Source: Phalacrocorax aristotelis
Lineage: Eukaryota > Chordata > Aves > Suliformes > Phalacrocoracidae
DNA length: 64,000 bases
Direction: 5' to 3'
Assembly (NCBI RefSeq): GCF_949628215.1
Contig: NC_134311.1
Span: forward strand, 78,238,090 to 78,302,089
Shown: positions 13,701-26,791 of the stretch, piece after piece
Position numbering within the stretch: the stretch's first letter is position 1
How the letters are laid out: the number at the start of each line of letters is the position of its first letter
Program-made: the position numbers and the translations under genes
The notes under the pieces: generated by a model
The model's database searches: none
What the model saw: only the letters and a program-made list of their open reading frames with translations
What the model was told of the DNA's origin: nothing

Positions 13701-16700
13701 ACAAGGCAAATGAAAATGCTCTTTATCCATCGCTAACGAGTACCGGAGCTGCTCCTTGCCCAGCCACGAGCTGGTGCTGGGGTCTGCTACTCGTTGCATG
13801 GCACTAGACATGTGGGATGGCAGGCTGCACTCTGGGCTAGATTTGACCTGGCTGCCTATTATTTTTGGCGCAGTCCTTGCCATTTGCTAAATGACATGAG
13901 AAAGTTGTTGGCGAAGGTGCTGAAAGTGAGACCAATTCCTTCCCATCTGATAATTTTTTTTTCAAATTCTTTCTTCCTCCTCTTCCATCTTCCCTGCCCT
14001 GATCTCCTCATCCTGCAGTTTGCTATCCTATAATGGGAATGAGACGACATGGTACCTCCCTCTGTGTAACACTGCTAAATTTTATGCAGCTGAATATACT
14101 GTAGATCTGGTCGGGGGGGTATTTTTAAAATTTTTTATTTTCCAGTTGCATTGTCACCCCTCATTTCTTAGTAGTAAGTCAACTTAACTCATTTTATAAG
14201 GGTATATTCACAAATAATTTGCAAAGGGTTAATACGTGGCTGACAGCACCAGGCAATTAGTCTCTTGTTTGTAAACACAGCCCTTCTTGGTGTGCCATGT
14301 GAAGCTGGAGCTGCTCCCACAGTTTTAGCCTTTACTCGCTGTATATCATTGGGATGAATGCTAACTTCCCACCGTGTTTCTGTGTCCAAGGGGAATTTAA
14401 ATGCATGTGCAGGGAAACAAGCTGCAGGCGCCCGGGCTATTAAAAGCCTGGCAGGCTCTCTGCAGAGTGTGGTGCTGGGAGAGGCACCCCGGATGGCTCT
14501 GGTTTATGGGGCTTATCTGCCGTCCCAGGGGAGGAGGAGGGGCTGTGGGGGCTCTAATCAGGGTGAAATGGCCGAGATGGCATGGCTGTGGTCCCCAGCT
14601 CAGCCGAGTGCAACGGGAAGATTTTCTGTGGCTGCAAAATGTGTCAGTGAGTAAAGCCAGGGCTTTCCAGGAGCTGCCATCTCCGTCTCCACTGCGATAG
14701 GATTGAGATGTATAAATAACCCCAGCCTCCCTTCCTACCCCCCTGGCCCCTGCGCGCTCGCATGCTGACCATGAATACCTCAACAAGCCGGCCAGGTTGC
14801 CTTACCCAGGGGAAAAATTCACATGCATCGCAGGCAGCTTAACAGTATAAGACAGATTTTGTTTTCCTTTCAAAGGCAGCTGTGCTCCCTGGGCTGCAGC
14901 TGTCTGCTCGAGAGACCTATCCCCAGCACCAGCTCTGAGCCTGATCCTGTGTCCCTTCCCACTAGCCCGATTGTTTCAAAAATAGTGCTGCCACAAGGAA
15001 AGGAGGTGGAAATAAATGGTTCTGCTTTCTGGGTTTTTCTTTTCATAAAGCCCGCAGCATCCGCTGTCTCTCTGCAGGGTTTACCCAGGAGTTCTGCATC
15101 TCCCAGATGGGTCAGTGTTTAGTGAGCACACAGATCCCTTGAGCCTTTCTGGGTGAAATATTGGTGAATGGACAAATTTGCATGTGCGTATGCCCAGTCA
15201 AATCCTGGCTGATGCTAAAGGAGAATCCCTGGTGACAGAAATACCCCATATCAGACCAGTAAATTACTGTGATTCGATGTCATGTACCAGCCTGCAAAAA
15301 TATATGAACTTTTAATTTACAGGATTCACCTGGGGGTGTGAAGGAATTGGGAGCATTTCTTTTAATGAAAAAAAAAATCCAGGCTGCTTCATAAAATGTA
15401 TAGAAACAAAAAATATAACTGTAGAACTGAGGGGAAAAAAAAAAAAAAAGGAAAAGCCTTGGAAGTGAGAAAAAGGTGGCAAGGAGGCCGTGATGAGTTT
15501 CCCTGCGGGTTTCCACCGTGCTCAGAGCTGCATGAGTGAAGGGTGGAAACAGCGTGGTGGCAAGCAGTGGAACAGGTTCAGCTATCCACGTGCCTGCATC
15601 ATCTGTTGGCTTTCTGAAAACAAATTTATACTTCCTTGGTTTGAGACTGCAGCCTGCAATGCCATCTTCCAGCTAAGCGTTCTGGGTGCTTCGTAAATAG
15701 CTGTTAAGTGATCTTCCCCACAGGCTTTTTAGCTGAAGACCATCTTCACAGCGCAGGTAGGGAGATGGGGCCACAGTGTCGCCGAGCTTTGTAGCTGTGT
15801 GGAATATGCAGACCCAGCTCCATGGTGGGTCCTTGGCCTCATGGCATGACGCTGCAGCATCTGTCGTGGTAGCAGAGGTGACCCAGACTGTTTGGGGCAG
15901 CTACTGATCTGTGCTCACGTTCTGGCAGTAGCAGGAATTAATGAAGCACCAGTTCCCTCACCCCTTGGTCTCTGGTGTGGACGTTGGCTTTGGGACATGA
16001 TAGAAGCAGCCAAGGGGGAGTGGATGCAGCAGCAGCTATCAGAGCATCATGCAAGGCAGGCAGGTGTTGCTGGTGCTCACCCAAAGGCACAAGGTGGATG
16101 GGGTACCCACGGCCACATGGTCCTACACCATCATGCCATGCCGCAGCTTCTTTTGGCCAGGCTTGGCCCCAGGCATGTCAGAGGAACATGTACCTCCTCT
16201 TTCCCACTCCACAGATAGCTTGGCTTGCCCAAGACCTGTTTCACGTCTCCATCAGATCCCATCTTTGCCTCCATGTGTTATGCTAAATGTTTAGACTTTT
16301 GCAGGGCACTCTTTAGACCTGTATTAGCTGGGGTCAGGCATTAGCTGCCTTTGCTGTTTAGCTGAGTCCAGAGGGGTGTAAGGCAACAAGGGTTGTCGAA
16401 GCTGGGAGTTGGGTGGGTGAGAGGGCAGGCTGAGAAAGACAGCAGACCTTGAAAATGTGTTATGGTCAACAGAAGAGCATGAGGAACTAATATGGAGAGG
16501 GAGAGGAAAGACAAAGAAGGGGGGGAAATACCACCTGCTCTGCCAAGAAATAATTCAGTTTAGAAGCTTACATTGAGGCAGAAGTTGCTGATCTCAATGA
16601 CATTTGGCCTCAACCAGTTAATGGGAGGCTACGCAACACTGGAGTAAGTTGTCTCCTTTGCTCACCTCAGAGATGCTGATCTGATGTCATCATCTGCCAC

Positions 16701-19700
16701 AGCAAAATCGTTTAAATGAAGGGAAGAAGCAACAGGGCAAGGAAAGGATTTCTGGCTGGTGGGCAACCTGACAGTGAATCCAGAGAAATCAGTCCTGCAT
16801 GGCTCCAGATATGAGCAGATGGAGCTACTTGTGCCACAGGGAGGAGTGCATCAGTGAGCCTCACGCAGTGGGGTGGACCCTCTCCTCCTGACCAGCAGGC
16901 TGGACACAGGGACATGTGTTTCCACATTGGCCTCAGGTCAAAGCATCTCAGGGCTGGTGAGGACTATATTACCTCTGCAGCAAGGACACTGGGCTTCCCC
17001 CTCCTTTGTCAGCTGGAGGAGACAAGTATTTGCAGCAAAGGCCACTGAAGCTGATGAACCTGTTAGGTCTCTTTGGGGTGGGCCATAAAAAACCATCTGA
17101 GGTCTGGCTGACCCCTCTTCCTGCGAAATCAATGTGTCCTAAAGGAGAAGGATAATGCTGCTGTAGGATAAGGACCAAAACTCAAGAGTCCATTAAGTGA
17201 GGAGAGAGTCTCTGCCTTGCCAACCCCAGCGCAACAATGCCTTCCAGCAGCCACCACTGGGGCAGGCGGTGGGGACCGTGGCTCTCGGGGAATGCAATTA
17301 GTGGCTCTGGAGCTTGACAGGCACAGTGTTCCGCCTCATCGTCTTTGCTGCAGAAATGTCCTCAAAGCTTAGCTAATAAAAATGTCAGACCTGTGCTTGT
17401 TCTGGGTAGTAAAAACAAAAGCTGGAGTGGGGTATCTGGACTGGTTTTTAGTCACGGATTGCTCTTCACTGTGACAAACATTATTGTCCAGGAAAAAAGC
17501 AGATTAACTCCATGAATCAAATTTTCTTGAGGCATTTTGTTGGCAGTGATTTTCAGTTCCATTGCAAATGTGATTTAGGGCAAAACTGTGTCCTGGGAAA
17601 GAGAAGGAAGATCTGCTAGTGGAGTAATTAATAGACACTGCTAATGTGAGATCCTCTGTGATGTTGAATAGGGCTGAGCGCCTGTGGGCCAGATCCCGCT
17701 GTTGGTCATGGTGAGTTACCTGGAGTGAGGGTGCTCAGCTAGTGACAGCAGGGTGACACTGGATTTACCTTTTGTATGCAAAGTCAATATATGGACTTGG
17801 AAAGCGTTCTCCACCAAGGCTCCCTGCAGCTAAATACAGAAGAGGGTAAACTTGAAAATAGATAACTCAGAGATTAAGTGTTCTGTTGTGCACTGTTTTT
17901 CTTTTTGCCAGGGCTTTCCGGGGTCCACCAGTAGCATGTCTGGCAAGAAATGGCTCTTTGTTGTGCAAGCTGGTTCAGTTATGCCAGCTGTATTATTTGA
18001 TGACTGCTAATAAGCATAGATTTGCTGAAGTATTCCCCAAAGTCTTTGCTTTGCCATCAAAATCCTCATCAGCAATTGGATTAGTTGTAGGGAATGAACA
18101 ATTACAATGCAAGATAATGAATTATGTTAAGACAAAATGTTGGGTTTTGTTTAATCATATGGTCTTGGTCCCATCTTGGTAGTATTTTCCCTATGGAGGG
18201 AAGTATATCATTGGCTCAGTAGTTACCAGAAAAATTACTAAAAAATGCTTCTTTCAATTGACTAGTGCCTAAAAATAAGGCAAATTAACTCTCTGTACCA
18301 AAACAAAATGGGGTAGGCTTTTCCTTTAGGTTTTGTTGGCTCTGCACAGGACCTGCATGCTTCCTGCCCAGATATCAGAGACAAAGTTTGCACTTTCTGG
18401 ATAACAGGGTAGTGTATGACCAAATTCCTCACAAGTACTGTCTTGGAATGGGAGGAAAAACTCAGGTCAAAAGCTCTGACAAGATGATCTGCCCATCTGG
18501 TGCTCTCTAGTTCATCATCGCTCTGGCATCAAAGATCCTGCTTATTTTTTCTAAATCAGAACAAAGCCTCCCAAGATACAGCAAAATGCTGGAAATCCTT
18601 GGCTAAGGTTGCAACAGGCATCAAGAAATGAGAGAGGCGCCAAGGATGAGACTTGTTTTTGCTGCTTAGGTACTACAGAATACAGCAGTTCAAGGTGGTG
18701 TTGCTCAGCTTGAGCAATGGGCCAGGGCAGTACAGGATCCCCATTTCATTACTCAGCCTTTACCTGTCGGTGGGACACGGTGAACCGGGGCCAAGCCAAG
18801 GGCGGCAAACACAACCTGCAGTACTGGGGGACGGGGAACACGGACGGCTCATGGGTCTGGGTTTGCAGCTCCGTTGTTGGGGAGCAGTGGGTTGGATCCC
18901 ACCTCCTCTGGTTTTAATTAATGTGGTAGCCGTATCATGCCGTTATCTGACAGCACAAGAAATTACCACCTTAAGAAGTTCTGCTGCTGGTGGCATGTGC
19001 ATTTGTCACCCGCTGCCTCTCTCAGAGGGGTGCTACGGAGGATTAGTTTGTATTTAAGAGATGTTGTGTGTAATTACGCACGGTTTTGCAAACCATTCGT
19101 TTCTGTTAGGTCCTCTCCTGCTGTTTCTCTTGCTGGCATCTGGCTGTCTTTGTGCATCTCTCGTTTCCATACGGACTTAAACAGAAAGTGATTGTGGCTC
19201 CCTGAGCTGCCGTGAAGACTGGCCCTGTCTCCTGGCAGAAGGGGCATGTGAGCAGAAGGGATCTGGGTGAAGAAGGCATCATAAGCACATCTGGCCTGTG
19301 CCTCGGGATGACATTCAGACCCTCTTGGTGCTGTTGCTCCCAGATTTAAAAAAAAGAAAAAAGGTGGAGTTTTTAGGAAGATGAGGTGTTCAAAGGACTG
19401 AGTAAAAGGGTAGGTGTTCTATCCTGGGGCTGATCCTCAGCAAAGAGGCATCTCTAATAACCGCACTCATGTCTCATCCTTCAACCCTGAGCTGCCTCTC
19501 TGCCTAGTTTAAGAGCCAAAAGCTTTGCCGTGATGCCTGTAAATGCTCCAGGAATGTAGGAATTAACATGCTGGATTGGGCTAAGGGCCCATCCAAGCAA
19601 GGATGTTGAGGGAGGTGCAAGCCGGTGCCAGATGTTTTGCAAAAAGCCTCCACTACAGATATCTTCCACACCTCATTTCTTATTTATTTCCATCAGTTTC

Positions 19701-20052
19701 GTGGCTGGTCTCATAGCAGTCTGTCTTGTGTCTCCTGCAGCCTCTCTCCCCCTGCATGCAGCTAATGAGGACAGGTTATTGAAGGGTCTCAGCAAAGACA
19801 CACAGTCTTAATACCAGCTCTCAGAGGTGGAAGGTGTCTCGTTCAGGTCCTGCAGTCAGCGAGAGACAGTTTCTTAGAGCAGAGATTATTTCTTTGCCTA
19901 TGAGACATTGTTAGACAGGCAAAGAAATACCTTGAGATGCATAGAAAGTCAGCAAGCTTTGAAAACTTTAGTGAGTTCATAACCCATGAGAACATATTTT
20001 AGAAAACAAGGTAGTTTTTTTTCCTTTTCTAAAATGTTTAGGGTTTTTTGCA

Positions 20053-20330
20053 TAGAATCACGGAATGGTTTGTGTTGGAAGGGCCCTTTAGAGGCCATTT
20101 AGACCTGCAGTGAGCAGGGACATCTTCAACTCGATCAGGTCGCTCAGAGCCCCGTCCAACCTGACCTGGAATGTTTCCAGGGATGGGGCATCAACCACCT
20201 CTCTGGGCAACCTGGGAGAGGGTTTCACCACCCTCACTGTAAACAATTTATTCCTTATATCTGGTCTGAATCTCCCCTCCTTCAGTTTAAAACCATCACC
20301 CCTTGCCCTATCGCTACAGGCTCTATTCAG
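20053..20330 (-). mobile_element. CR1 LINE fragment, reverse orientation
   Basis: This segment starts with the reverse complement of the CR1 tail (tagaatcacggaatgg, then ttggaagggccc). It continues through the reverse complement of the conserved end of CR1 ORF2. Read on the - strand, the remnant contains words such as GDGFKLKEGRFRPDIRN and PRLPREVVDAPSLE. It sits about 300 bases upstream of RNF165 exon 2, antisense to the gene, and is too truncated to be active. Confidence 0.88.
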
Positions 20331-20636
20331 ATGTTGTTCCTTTTCTCTCTTAAGACAGGCAAACCAAAACAAGCCGAAGCAGTTTTCATCAGTATGCATT
20401 TCAGTTTGGAGCCAAATAGTCACTTTGAACCCAAACCCATGTTTTGGTTCCAATGGTTTTTGGATGAGAAAAACTGTTAGTAATCAACGCTAACTGACCT
20501 GTTTTCTCTTTTTTAATCCTTTTGGCAGATGAAGGAGCGAGCTGTTTGCTCAATTCTTGCCCTGGATGGGTGACCACCGGGCTGGGGTGCTCCAGCCACT
20601 GCTGGCCCCCATGACGGCCACGCTCTTCTTTTCCAG

Positions 20637-20946
20637 GTGCTCCTTTTCAAAGGTCTCAGCATCCCCATGCTACCTCCTGCCGGCACTTCCACCTGGGTCC
20701 CCAGCCTCAGCTCTCCACCGACTTCACCCTGCCTCACGCAGTGCAGCCCCAGCCGGGGCTGACCCCCCACATGGCCCCCACGCACCAGCACAGTGGCCCC
20801 CTGCACCAACCCCTGGCACCGGTGCCAGCCCTGCCCTTCCAGGATGTGGCCGGACCCTCCTTCCTACCTCAGGCGCTTCACCAGCAATACCTCCTCCAGC
20901 AGCAGCTCCTCGAGGCACAGCACCGCCGGCTCATGCCCCACCCCAG
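20637..20946 (+). CDS. RNF165: RNF165 exon 2: His/Gln/Pro-rich region
   Basis: This exon encodes fragment residues 1-104. It follows a ttttccag acceptor and opens in codon phase 1 (G|GT GCT CCT), giving APFQRSQHPHATSC, which matches the start of the second coding exon in vertebrate RNF165. The sequence is rich in His, Gln, Pro and Leu, includes the conserved block GPSFLPQALHQQYLLQQQLLE, and is predicted to be largely disordered with a short helical Gln/Leu segment. The donor is CCCAG|GTAAGG, leaving an arginine codon split after AG. No enzyme domain is present. A longer reading frame in another phase over the same bases (20557-20970) is a shadow. Confidence 0.93.
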
Positions 20947-22999
20947 GTAAGGGGGCCTTACTCCTCCTGAAGGATGCTGAGAAGCTACATCAGCCTCACT
21001 TCAGCAAAGTGGCTTCTGCAAAGTATGTGCTAGTAACGTTGGGTTTTCTTCATAAGTTCCAATGTGTACCCCTAAAATGTGCCCACCAGGAGGGAAGCTG
21101 GAGGCCAGGTTGCACCTGCAGGTGTACCTTTCCCATGGGGATTCATACCATGCTCATCTAGTATGTCCCAAGGTCACCCATTATTGTCACTCGCAGGAGA
21201 ATCATGGTTGTAATGCCTTGGTGTTGCAGTGAACCTGTCCTGCGTGGCAGAAAGAGCAGTAGACAACCTACCTCCTCGTAGCTGCTGTTTCAAAACCATG
21301 TAAGAGATTGTACCCACCTATCCCATCAGGTTTTGCAAATGAAGAGCTTGCTTCTCTGGGTCTAGGTAGGCTTCACAGATCTGTGAGGGAATGATGCCAT
21401 TGACTTGCAGCACATTCAGTCATGGAGAGCAGCCTAAATTCAAACTGGGCTGATGACTGCAGAGAGAATTACTGAAACTCAGCAGAGGTGGAAATGGATG
21501 CCTGGCTTTATCCTGATTGTGTTTCTTGAGAGAGGGGTTTAGATAGCACGTAGGAGAGGAGTGCTTTTTTTGGAAACATATGGAAGCTATTTGTGGGTTG
21601 TACCCATGGATCAAGAATCAGAGGATAAGTCTTTGCAATAATGCTTCATTTGGAAAGAATGCTACAGGCGGAAAACTCTTTCCATACTCTTTCTGTCTGA
21701 AAATTGTGTGTTTTTCTCATCCTTGTTTTGTTTTGCATAAGCTGGATTTTAGGTGGATTTAATGATTAGTTAATAATTGGGTAGCAAATATGTGTGAGGC
21801 TGAGGCATGGATGATACAAGTGTTTATCTCTTAGTCATAAGCTGAATTCAAATAAAAGCACGGAGCACAGTTCCACGCAGAAGCTGCTTTGGAAAATGCT
21901 GTCAGTGTTACATTTGCAAGTGGGTTGTGGTGTGGAAAAGGGCAGGAACCTCTTGCCCAGTCCCACAGCCTATTTCTGAAAGCACAGCTACATTAGCAGA
22001 GGGTGTCAGCAACCTTGCAGGTGTGCAGCATTCGTTCCTGGTAATGGGAATCTGGGTCTTGTGTTCCAATATGAAGCCTCTGAGCTGTGGCTGCATGAAA
22101 AATCTTTATCTAGCTGTTTCCTGCTCCATTTGCTTTAGTGTTTTCCCATAGATTTACTTTGCAATGGCTCTGCTGGTAAGCGGGGACTCGGCAGGGAGCA
22201 AGGGGTACGAGCCTGACTGTAATGAAAATCCTACTTGTGCATCCACCTCATCTCTCTCCAAACATGGACACTGATCAAGCAGCACGTGCTCTTCTCCCAA
22301 ATAGTTTAAATAAGCAACAATCACAAGAAGAGAATCAAATCCCTAGAAGAACCTTGCTATATTTTCTACCGCTTCCCTTTCTCTGCTTGCAAAGGCAGAA
22401 GAGGAGCTGGATCCCAGCCTGGCCCGTCCATCATCCAGAAAAATGTTGGCAAAGGCCAGCGAGAGTAAATTCTGCTTTCAGTTACTCCTGAGTAATCCTG
22501 TTATGAATGAGGTTCCCCAGGAGTTTATGCACTGCATGGGGAGGCGAGACAACCTGCAGCTTCTTTATGATGATGGATAATGGCTGAACCAGGGACAAGT
22601 TTTATCTTGTGTGTTGTTTATGGGGATGACAGTGGAAAAAAATAAAATAGTGCAGATGGCAGAAAACTGCTAAGGAAGAAGTTGTTTGGTTTCCTTTTTT
22701 TCTTTCCACGTTGCCACCAAATAACATCTCTTGTAAACTGGGTGCATGTGGATGCCACAGCAGGTAAGAGTGGAGGTCTGCGTTATGTCCGTGGTGGCCA
22801 CAAGTAAATGACATATTTCTGGGTTCCCCTTCCCATCAACCCTGAGACCTGCCTGGACGCCTTTCTTTTGGACCCGTATTCACGAGCCCAACAGCTTGAG
22901 TTTTCCCCCAGTTTACTGGCACGGGCTTGGAGCAGGGGCCGTACATGCGCAGTGCCCACCGTGTGGCTAACTCGCTCACTGCTCTCCTTCTCCCCGCAG
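20947..22999 (+). other. RNF165: RNF165 intron 2
   Basis: This is a GTAAGG..CCGCAG intron of about 2.05 kb. I see no further coding sequence, RNA gene or clear transposable element in it. Confidence 0.85.
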
Positions 23000-23125
23000 G
23001 CGGGCTCAAGAGCGCATGTCTGTTCAGCCTCACCGTCTACACCCCAGCTTTGACTTCAGCCACCAACTGCAAACTCCACAACCCATGGGGACCCAGCCTA
23101 GGTATTTAGCAGAAGGCACAGACTG
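23000..23125 (+). CDS. RNF165: RNF165 exon 3
   Basis: The exon encodes residues 105-145 and completes two split codons, arginine at the 5' end and tryptophan at the 3' end. It follows tctccccgcag and ends at TG|GTAAGTC. The peptide includes RRAQERMSVQPHRLHPSFDF and ends RYLAEGTDW, both characteristic of RNF165/ARK2C and related to the equivalent region of Arkadia (RNF111). A stretch around PQPMGTQPR appears longer than the mammalian version I remember, a small insertion between two PQP-like units. No catalytic function is known for this part, which is probably a flexible interaction segment. Confidence 0.92.
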
Positions 23126-24969
23126 GTAAGTCTTCCACATTTCACTTGTGCATTGAATGAGCTGTTCAGAAAGTCCTGGGGAGGCTGCAAGGGTTGGTGA
23201 ATGTCACCATGGATCAATACTTTCATGAAAGCTAATGGTGCAGCTCAACAGATACGATGTGGGGAGCGTGCAACGGGAAAACTCACCTCTGGGAGGGCCA
23301 TGAGTGCATGCTAAAGCCTTTGTGCAGGTATATGATAACACTGAGGCACCAATGCTGCCCCTAACTCTCCATCCATGGATGCAGAGTGCAGCCAAACATT
23401 AATCTTCCTCCAGGGGCTTTTTTTGCTGCAGCGGACACCCAGGGTCTTTTTTCTGTAGACCAATGTCTCTGCCTGAACTAGATTTTCTGCTGTGCATCAG
23501 GCACTCAAAAAATAGTGGCCACAACTTTTCCTGTCATCTAAATTAGGTACCACGGTGTTGCCTTCCCCCACAGGGTGGTGTGAATAAATTAATAGCTGTT
23601 AATCATTCTGCCACTGTAGTGTTTGATACCGTGGAAAAGCTGAGCAGGGAATTGATCATTTCATTTTCAGACCAGGTTTTGAGCTCTTGCACAGTTAATA
23701 ATGTATGGGGCCCTACTTGGAAGATTGAGAAAATAAAAACATACTTCTAAGTAGCTGCTTGTTAGCTGAGCAAAGTCCATTCTGTGCACTGAATGGAAAA
23801 AATAGCATATGAACATGTAATTAGAGACGATAGCAATGTATATGCACAAGGAGTCCGAAATAAAATGTCACAGGAAATCTTAATTATGGCATTTCCTAAC
23901 ATCTGAGCGCTTCGCTCTGCAAATGGAGAGTCCTTTTAACACGGGGAGGGGGGTGGTGTTTCCCCCTCTGGGGTAATAATACACAACCTAAAATATGGCC
24001 AGATCCTTCTGCCATTTTCTTCTCAGGTGTTCCCATTACTGGCACCACTGTGAGCTGAATTTGGCCGGGATGACATTCTTCAAATCAGTTTGCAAAGCAG
24101 TTCACATACCAGCTGGATAGAGCCATTCTTTCTGCCTCTCTTTTGGCACAGAGTGTTTAATTATAATCATTAAAAGGATCTGATAAAGCATTGCTTTATG
24201 TTCCCCTCCTCCTCCTCCTTCCCCCTACCCCGTGTTACTCCATAGCCTTATAAAACCTAAGGAGTGGGGATGACAGAAATCATATACTGTGTACATATAT
24301 TTGGGTGACTCACTTTCCTTTGGGACACACACACCGTTTTGCCCAGTGACGGATATAAAAACTTCCCTCTAACGTGTTACGACTACATGAGGAGCAGCGG
24401 CGCTGGCTCGGAGGCAATAAGTGGTAGGCACTGTCGTGGGAAATAGGGATGGAAAGAAGATCTGAAGGTGATCAGTCATCTCAGACAGCCCAACCTCGAC
24501 TAAAATCTTCCGGTGAAGAAGAAATAAGCTCCCATTTCTTTCCTTAAATCACCTCATGCATCTTCATTTAGTGACGACCATCCAACCTGTTACCTGGGTT
24601 ATCTGTTTTGGTTGTTGGTAGCCTGTGTACCATAGGCATTATAGCTCTTGAACCTTGTATCTTTGCATCAAGATGCTGTACAGTTGTCCATGTACTAGAG
24701 GCTACAAGGTGATGGCTGGTTTTGGTTTTCTTCAGCTAATGTGCTCTGCTTATTCGCCTGCAAACCTTGAGAAAACACCATTCCATGCAGTAGTCTGCTT
24801 TGGGCCCTTCTGTAGAGCCACAGTATCACTTCAGGAGCCTCACTCTCTGATTTTAAGGATCTAGATGCCCCATTGCACAAACAGTTCAGCAGTGTTGTTA
24901 CTGCAATTACTTGTGCAAGTTAATAACGGTCATTCATCTTTGAGAGATCTCTTCAGTCCTTGATTTCAA

Positions 24970-25105
24970 AGCAATCTGTGGGTTATTGCATCTATTTTGT
25001 AGACAGGGAATATGGGAAGGCAGAGAGAAAGTGGTCAAGGTCATGCATCAGGCCAATGACAGGGCTGGGAATGGACTCAAATCGTCCTGATTTCTAGCTA
25101 AGCCT
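24970..25105 (+). repeat. Ancient L3/MIR-like repeat
   Basis: The segment aligns by eye with the conserved core of amniote L3/MIR tails: 'ttttgtagacaggga', 'gtcaaggtcatgcatca', 'aatgacagggctgggaatgg' and 'tcctgatttctagct', in that order. It is diverged and non-coding. Confidence 0.6.
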
Positions 25106-25477
25106 TCCATCTACCTGGGAACAGTCTTCAGCAATCGGATAAATCTCCAAAATTGTGACATGGGAACTGGAAATGTTCAGTCCTACAGATTATCACCCTG
25201 GTTGTGTTCCTGCCAGTAGCTTGCTGTGTTTTATTCTCTACGAGCTTTGTCTGTCTAGAACATGGCTAGGACAGGACCAGCAAAGATAGTCCCTCTCTTT
25301 GCTTCAGCTTGCTACAGGGAGAATTTCTGGGGAGTACTAAAGCAGTGGAGCTGCTGCCTGGTACACAGGCTGTTCTGGGTAAAGGATTTCTGCATTTACT
25401 GTCCCCTTACATCTGTTATCTTCTGTTGGGCAAACACAGTTTCACAGCTGCTGGAGGACACGTTTGAGTTGCTCCTA

Positions 25478-25505
25478 ACAAGCCATGACAAGCCATGACA
25501 AGCTC
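25478..25505 (+). repeat. Short tandem repeat, ACAAGCCATG unit
   Basis: A ten-base unit is repeated nearly three times without a mismatch. This is an ordinary intronic short tandem repeat. Confidence 0.8.
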
Positions 25506-26661
25506 GCTGCCTCTGTCCTCCGTGGAAGGAAAGAGAGGTTTGAAGATGAAAAGGGAAACGACCCCTGTGCTCTAATTAGCTTAGCTTTGGCAAATGTGAA
25601 GACAATGGTTATTAGAGCACTGGCTTTTTTAATTATGATAAAATGAATGACATTTAAAGCACTTGTTTGCTGAGAGACTCTTTGGCTGGAGAGATGAGGG
25701 ATCGGCTAATTGTATTATGGATGGAGAGGCTGTGTATGTCTCCTCCCATCCCCTCAATGCAGCGTGGGGCTGGGGTCTGCGGTTTGTCTCTGCATGCTTG
25801 GGTTGGGCAGAGCTGCAGCGTTTGCCAGGGTCTTGGTCATGTCAAGTCCCAGGATTGAGCTGAGTTGTTTTTCTAGTGGGACAAAGTGCCCAAACTCACC
25901 AAGCTGAACCCCAGCCTGGGTGAAGACCACACTTCACTTGCCTGGGCCAGGCTGCGTGCAGGCAAGTGGGACCATCAGGGATGTCCTGCTTCATTGGCGT
26001 TGCCTTGCTGGTTGTGTAACATTGTTTCCTACAGCAGACTCAGCCAGAAATTTCTTAAAACTTCTTTATTTTCTGCACAAACAGCAGTTCTGGGGTTCCC
26101 TGAAGCTAGGTTTAGGTAAGGTGCAGTCCTCCCTGTCTCCCTAGGTCTTTCTGTGGCGTGGGCTGGAGTCCTCCAAGGAAAGCACAGGCATGTCATAAAG
26201 CCCCCAGAGGGTGCCTAGCCGGCTCCTAACCACTATCCAGAGCAGCTCACTGGTGTGTGCCCTGAGGCATTTACCTGTATTCCTGCAAAATATTCAAGGC
26301 AAAATGTATTTGTTGGCAGTGATGGTAGCACGGAGAGGATCTGGTCTGGCCAGGTTGAGTTACTGAGCCTGGGGGTCAATTGGAGCCACTAAAATGCTCT
26401 TGCTCTGAAATTAGCAGGCTGCTGTGCGGCGCTCAACCCCAGCTAACACAAATGCTAACTGGTATTAAAATAACCCCTGACTCCTTTGTGCTGGCCTGGT
26501 GGGTGATTGGCCAAACTAGAGGAAAACCCCTTCCAAGCAGTGGCGTCACCCCTGCTCGAGGCACCCACAGCAGCCCAGAGCTCGCCGGTGGCGTTGACTT
26601 GCTGTAGGCCATGCAATAAAACCATGCAGTCAAAGCTGTATCGTCATCCTCGTGCCCACAG

Positions 26662-26791
26662 GGACCTCAGTGTCGATGCGGGACTGACTCATGCCCAGTT
26701 CCAGGTCCGGCCGGTCCCTCAGCCCTATCAGCATTACTTAGCTACACCTCGGATGCACCATTTCCCCAGAAGCACATCCTCGACACAGATG
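26662..26791 (+). CDS. RNF165: RNF165 exon 4
   Basis: The exon encodes residues 147-189 and supplies the last base of the split tryptophan codon. It follows gtgcccacag and ends ATG|GTAAGT in phase 0. The peptide begins DLSVDAGLTHAQFQVRPVPQ and continues YQHYLATPRMHHFPRSTSSTQM, a block highly conserved among RNF165 orthologues. It is aromatic and His-rich, with no transmembrane or signal sequence. Its role is unknown. It lies between the disordered amino-terminal half and the substrate-binding TIER region. Confidence 0.93.

Larger units (their letters stand above)
1..20636 (+). other. RNF165: RNF165 intron 1 (3' part), noncoding
   Basis: The first RNF165 exon visible starts at 20637 in the middle of a glycine codon, so an upstream coding exon of about 20 residues must exist. 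I could not recognise it here, and no CpG-rich promoter-like block stands out. The whole stretch is therefore read as intron, although sequence beyond the start of the gene cannot be excluded near the left edge. It contains ancient L3/MIR-like remnants (about 481-550), CR1 tails (about 6805-6923 and 10688-10746), a reversed CR1 (20053-20330), a C-rich tract near 2471-2495, a TG run near 12980-12992 and an A15 run at 15435-15449. No other coding sequence is supported. Confidence 0.65.
23126..26661 (+). other. RNF165: RNF165 intron 3
   Basis: This 3.5 kb GTAAGT..CACAG intron contains an L3/MIR-like remnant (24970-25105), a short ACAAGCCATG tandem repeat (about 25478-25505) and an AT-rich stretch with TAATTA-type words near 25570-25700. 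No gene was recognised. Confidence 0.85.

Noticed and set aside
1..20636. Search for RNF165 first coding exon and promoter
   Set aside because: No sequence encoding the expected start peptide followed by a GT donor in the required phase was recognised, and no CpG-rich block was seen.
20557..20970. 137-codon + strand frame over RNF165 exon 2
   Set aside because: It is a shifted-phase shadow of the GC-rich exon. The true frame gives conserved RNF165 protein.
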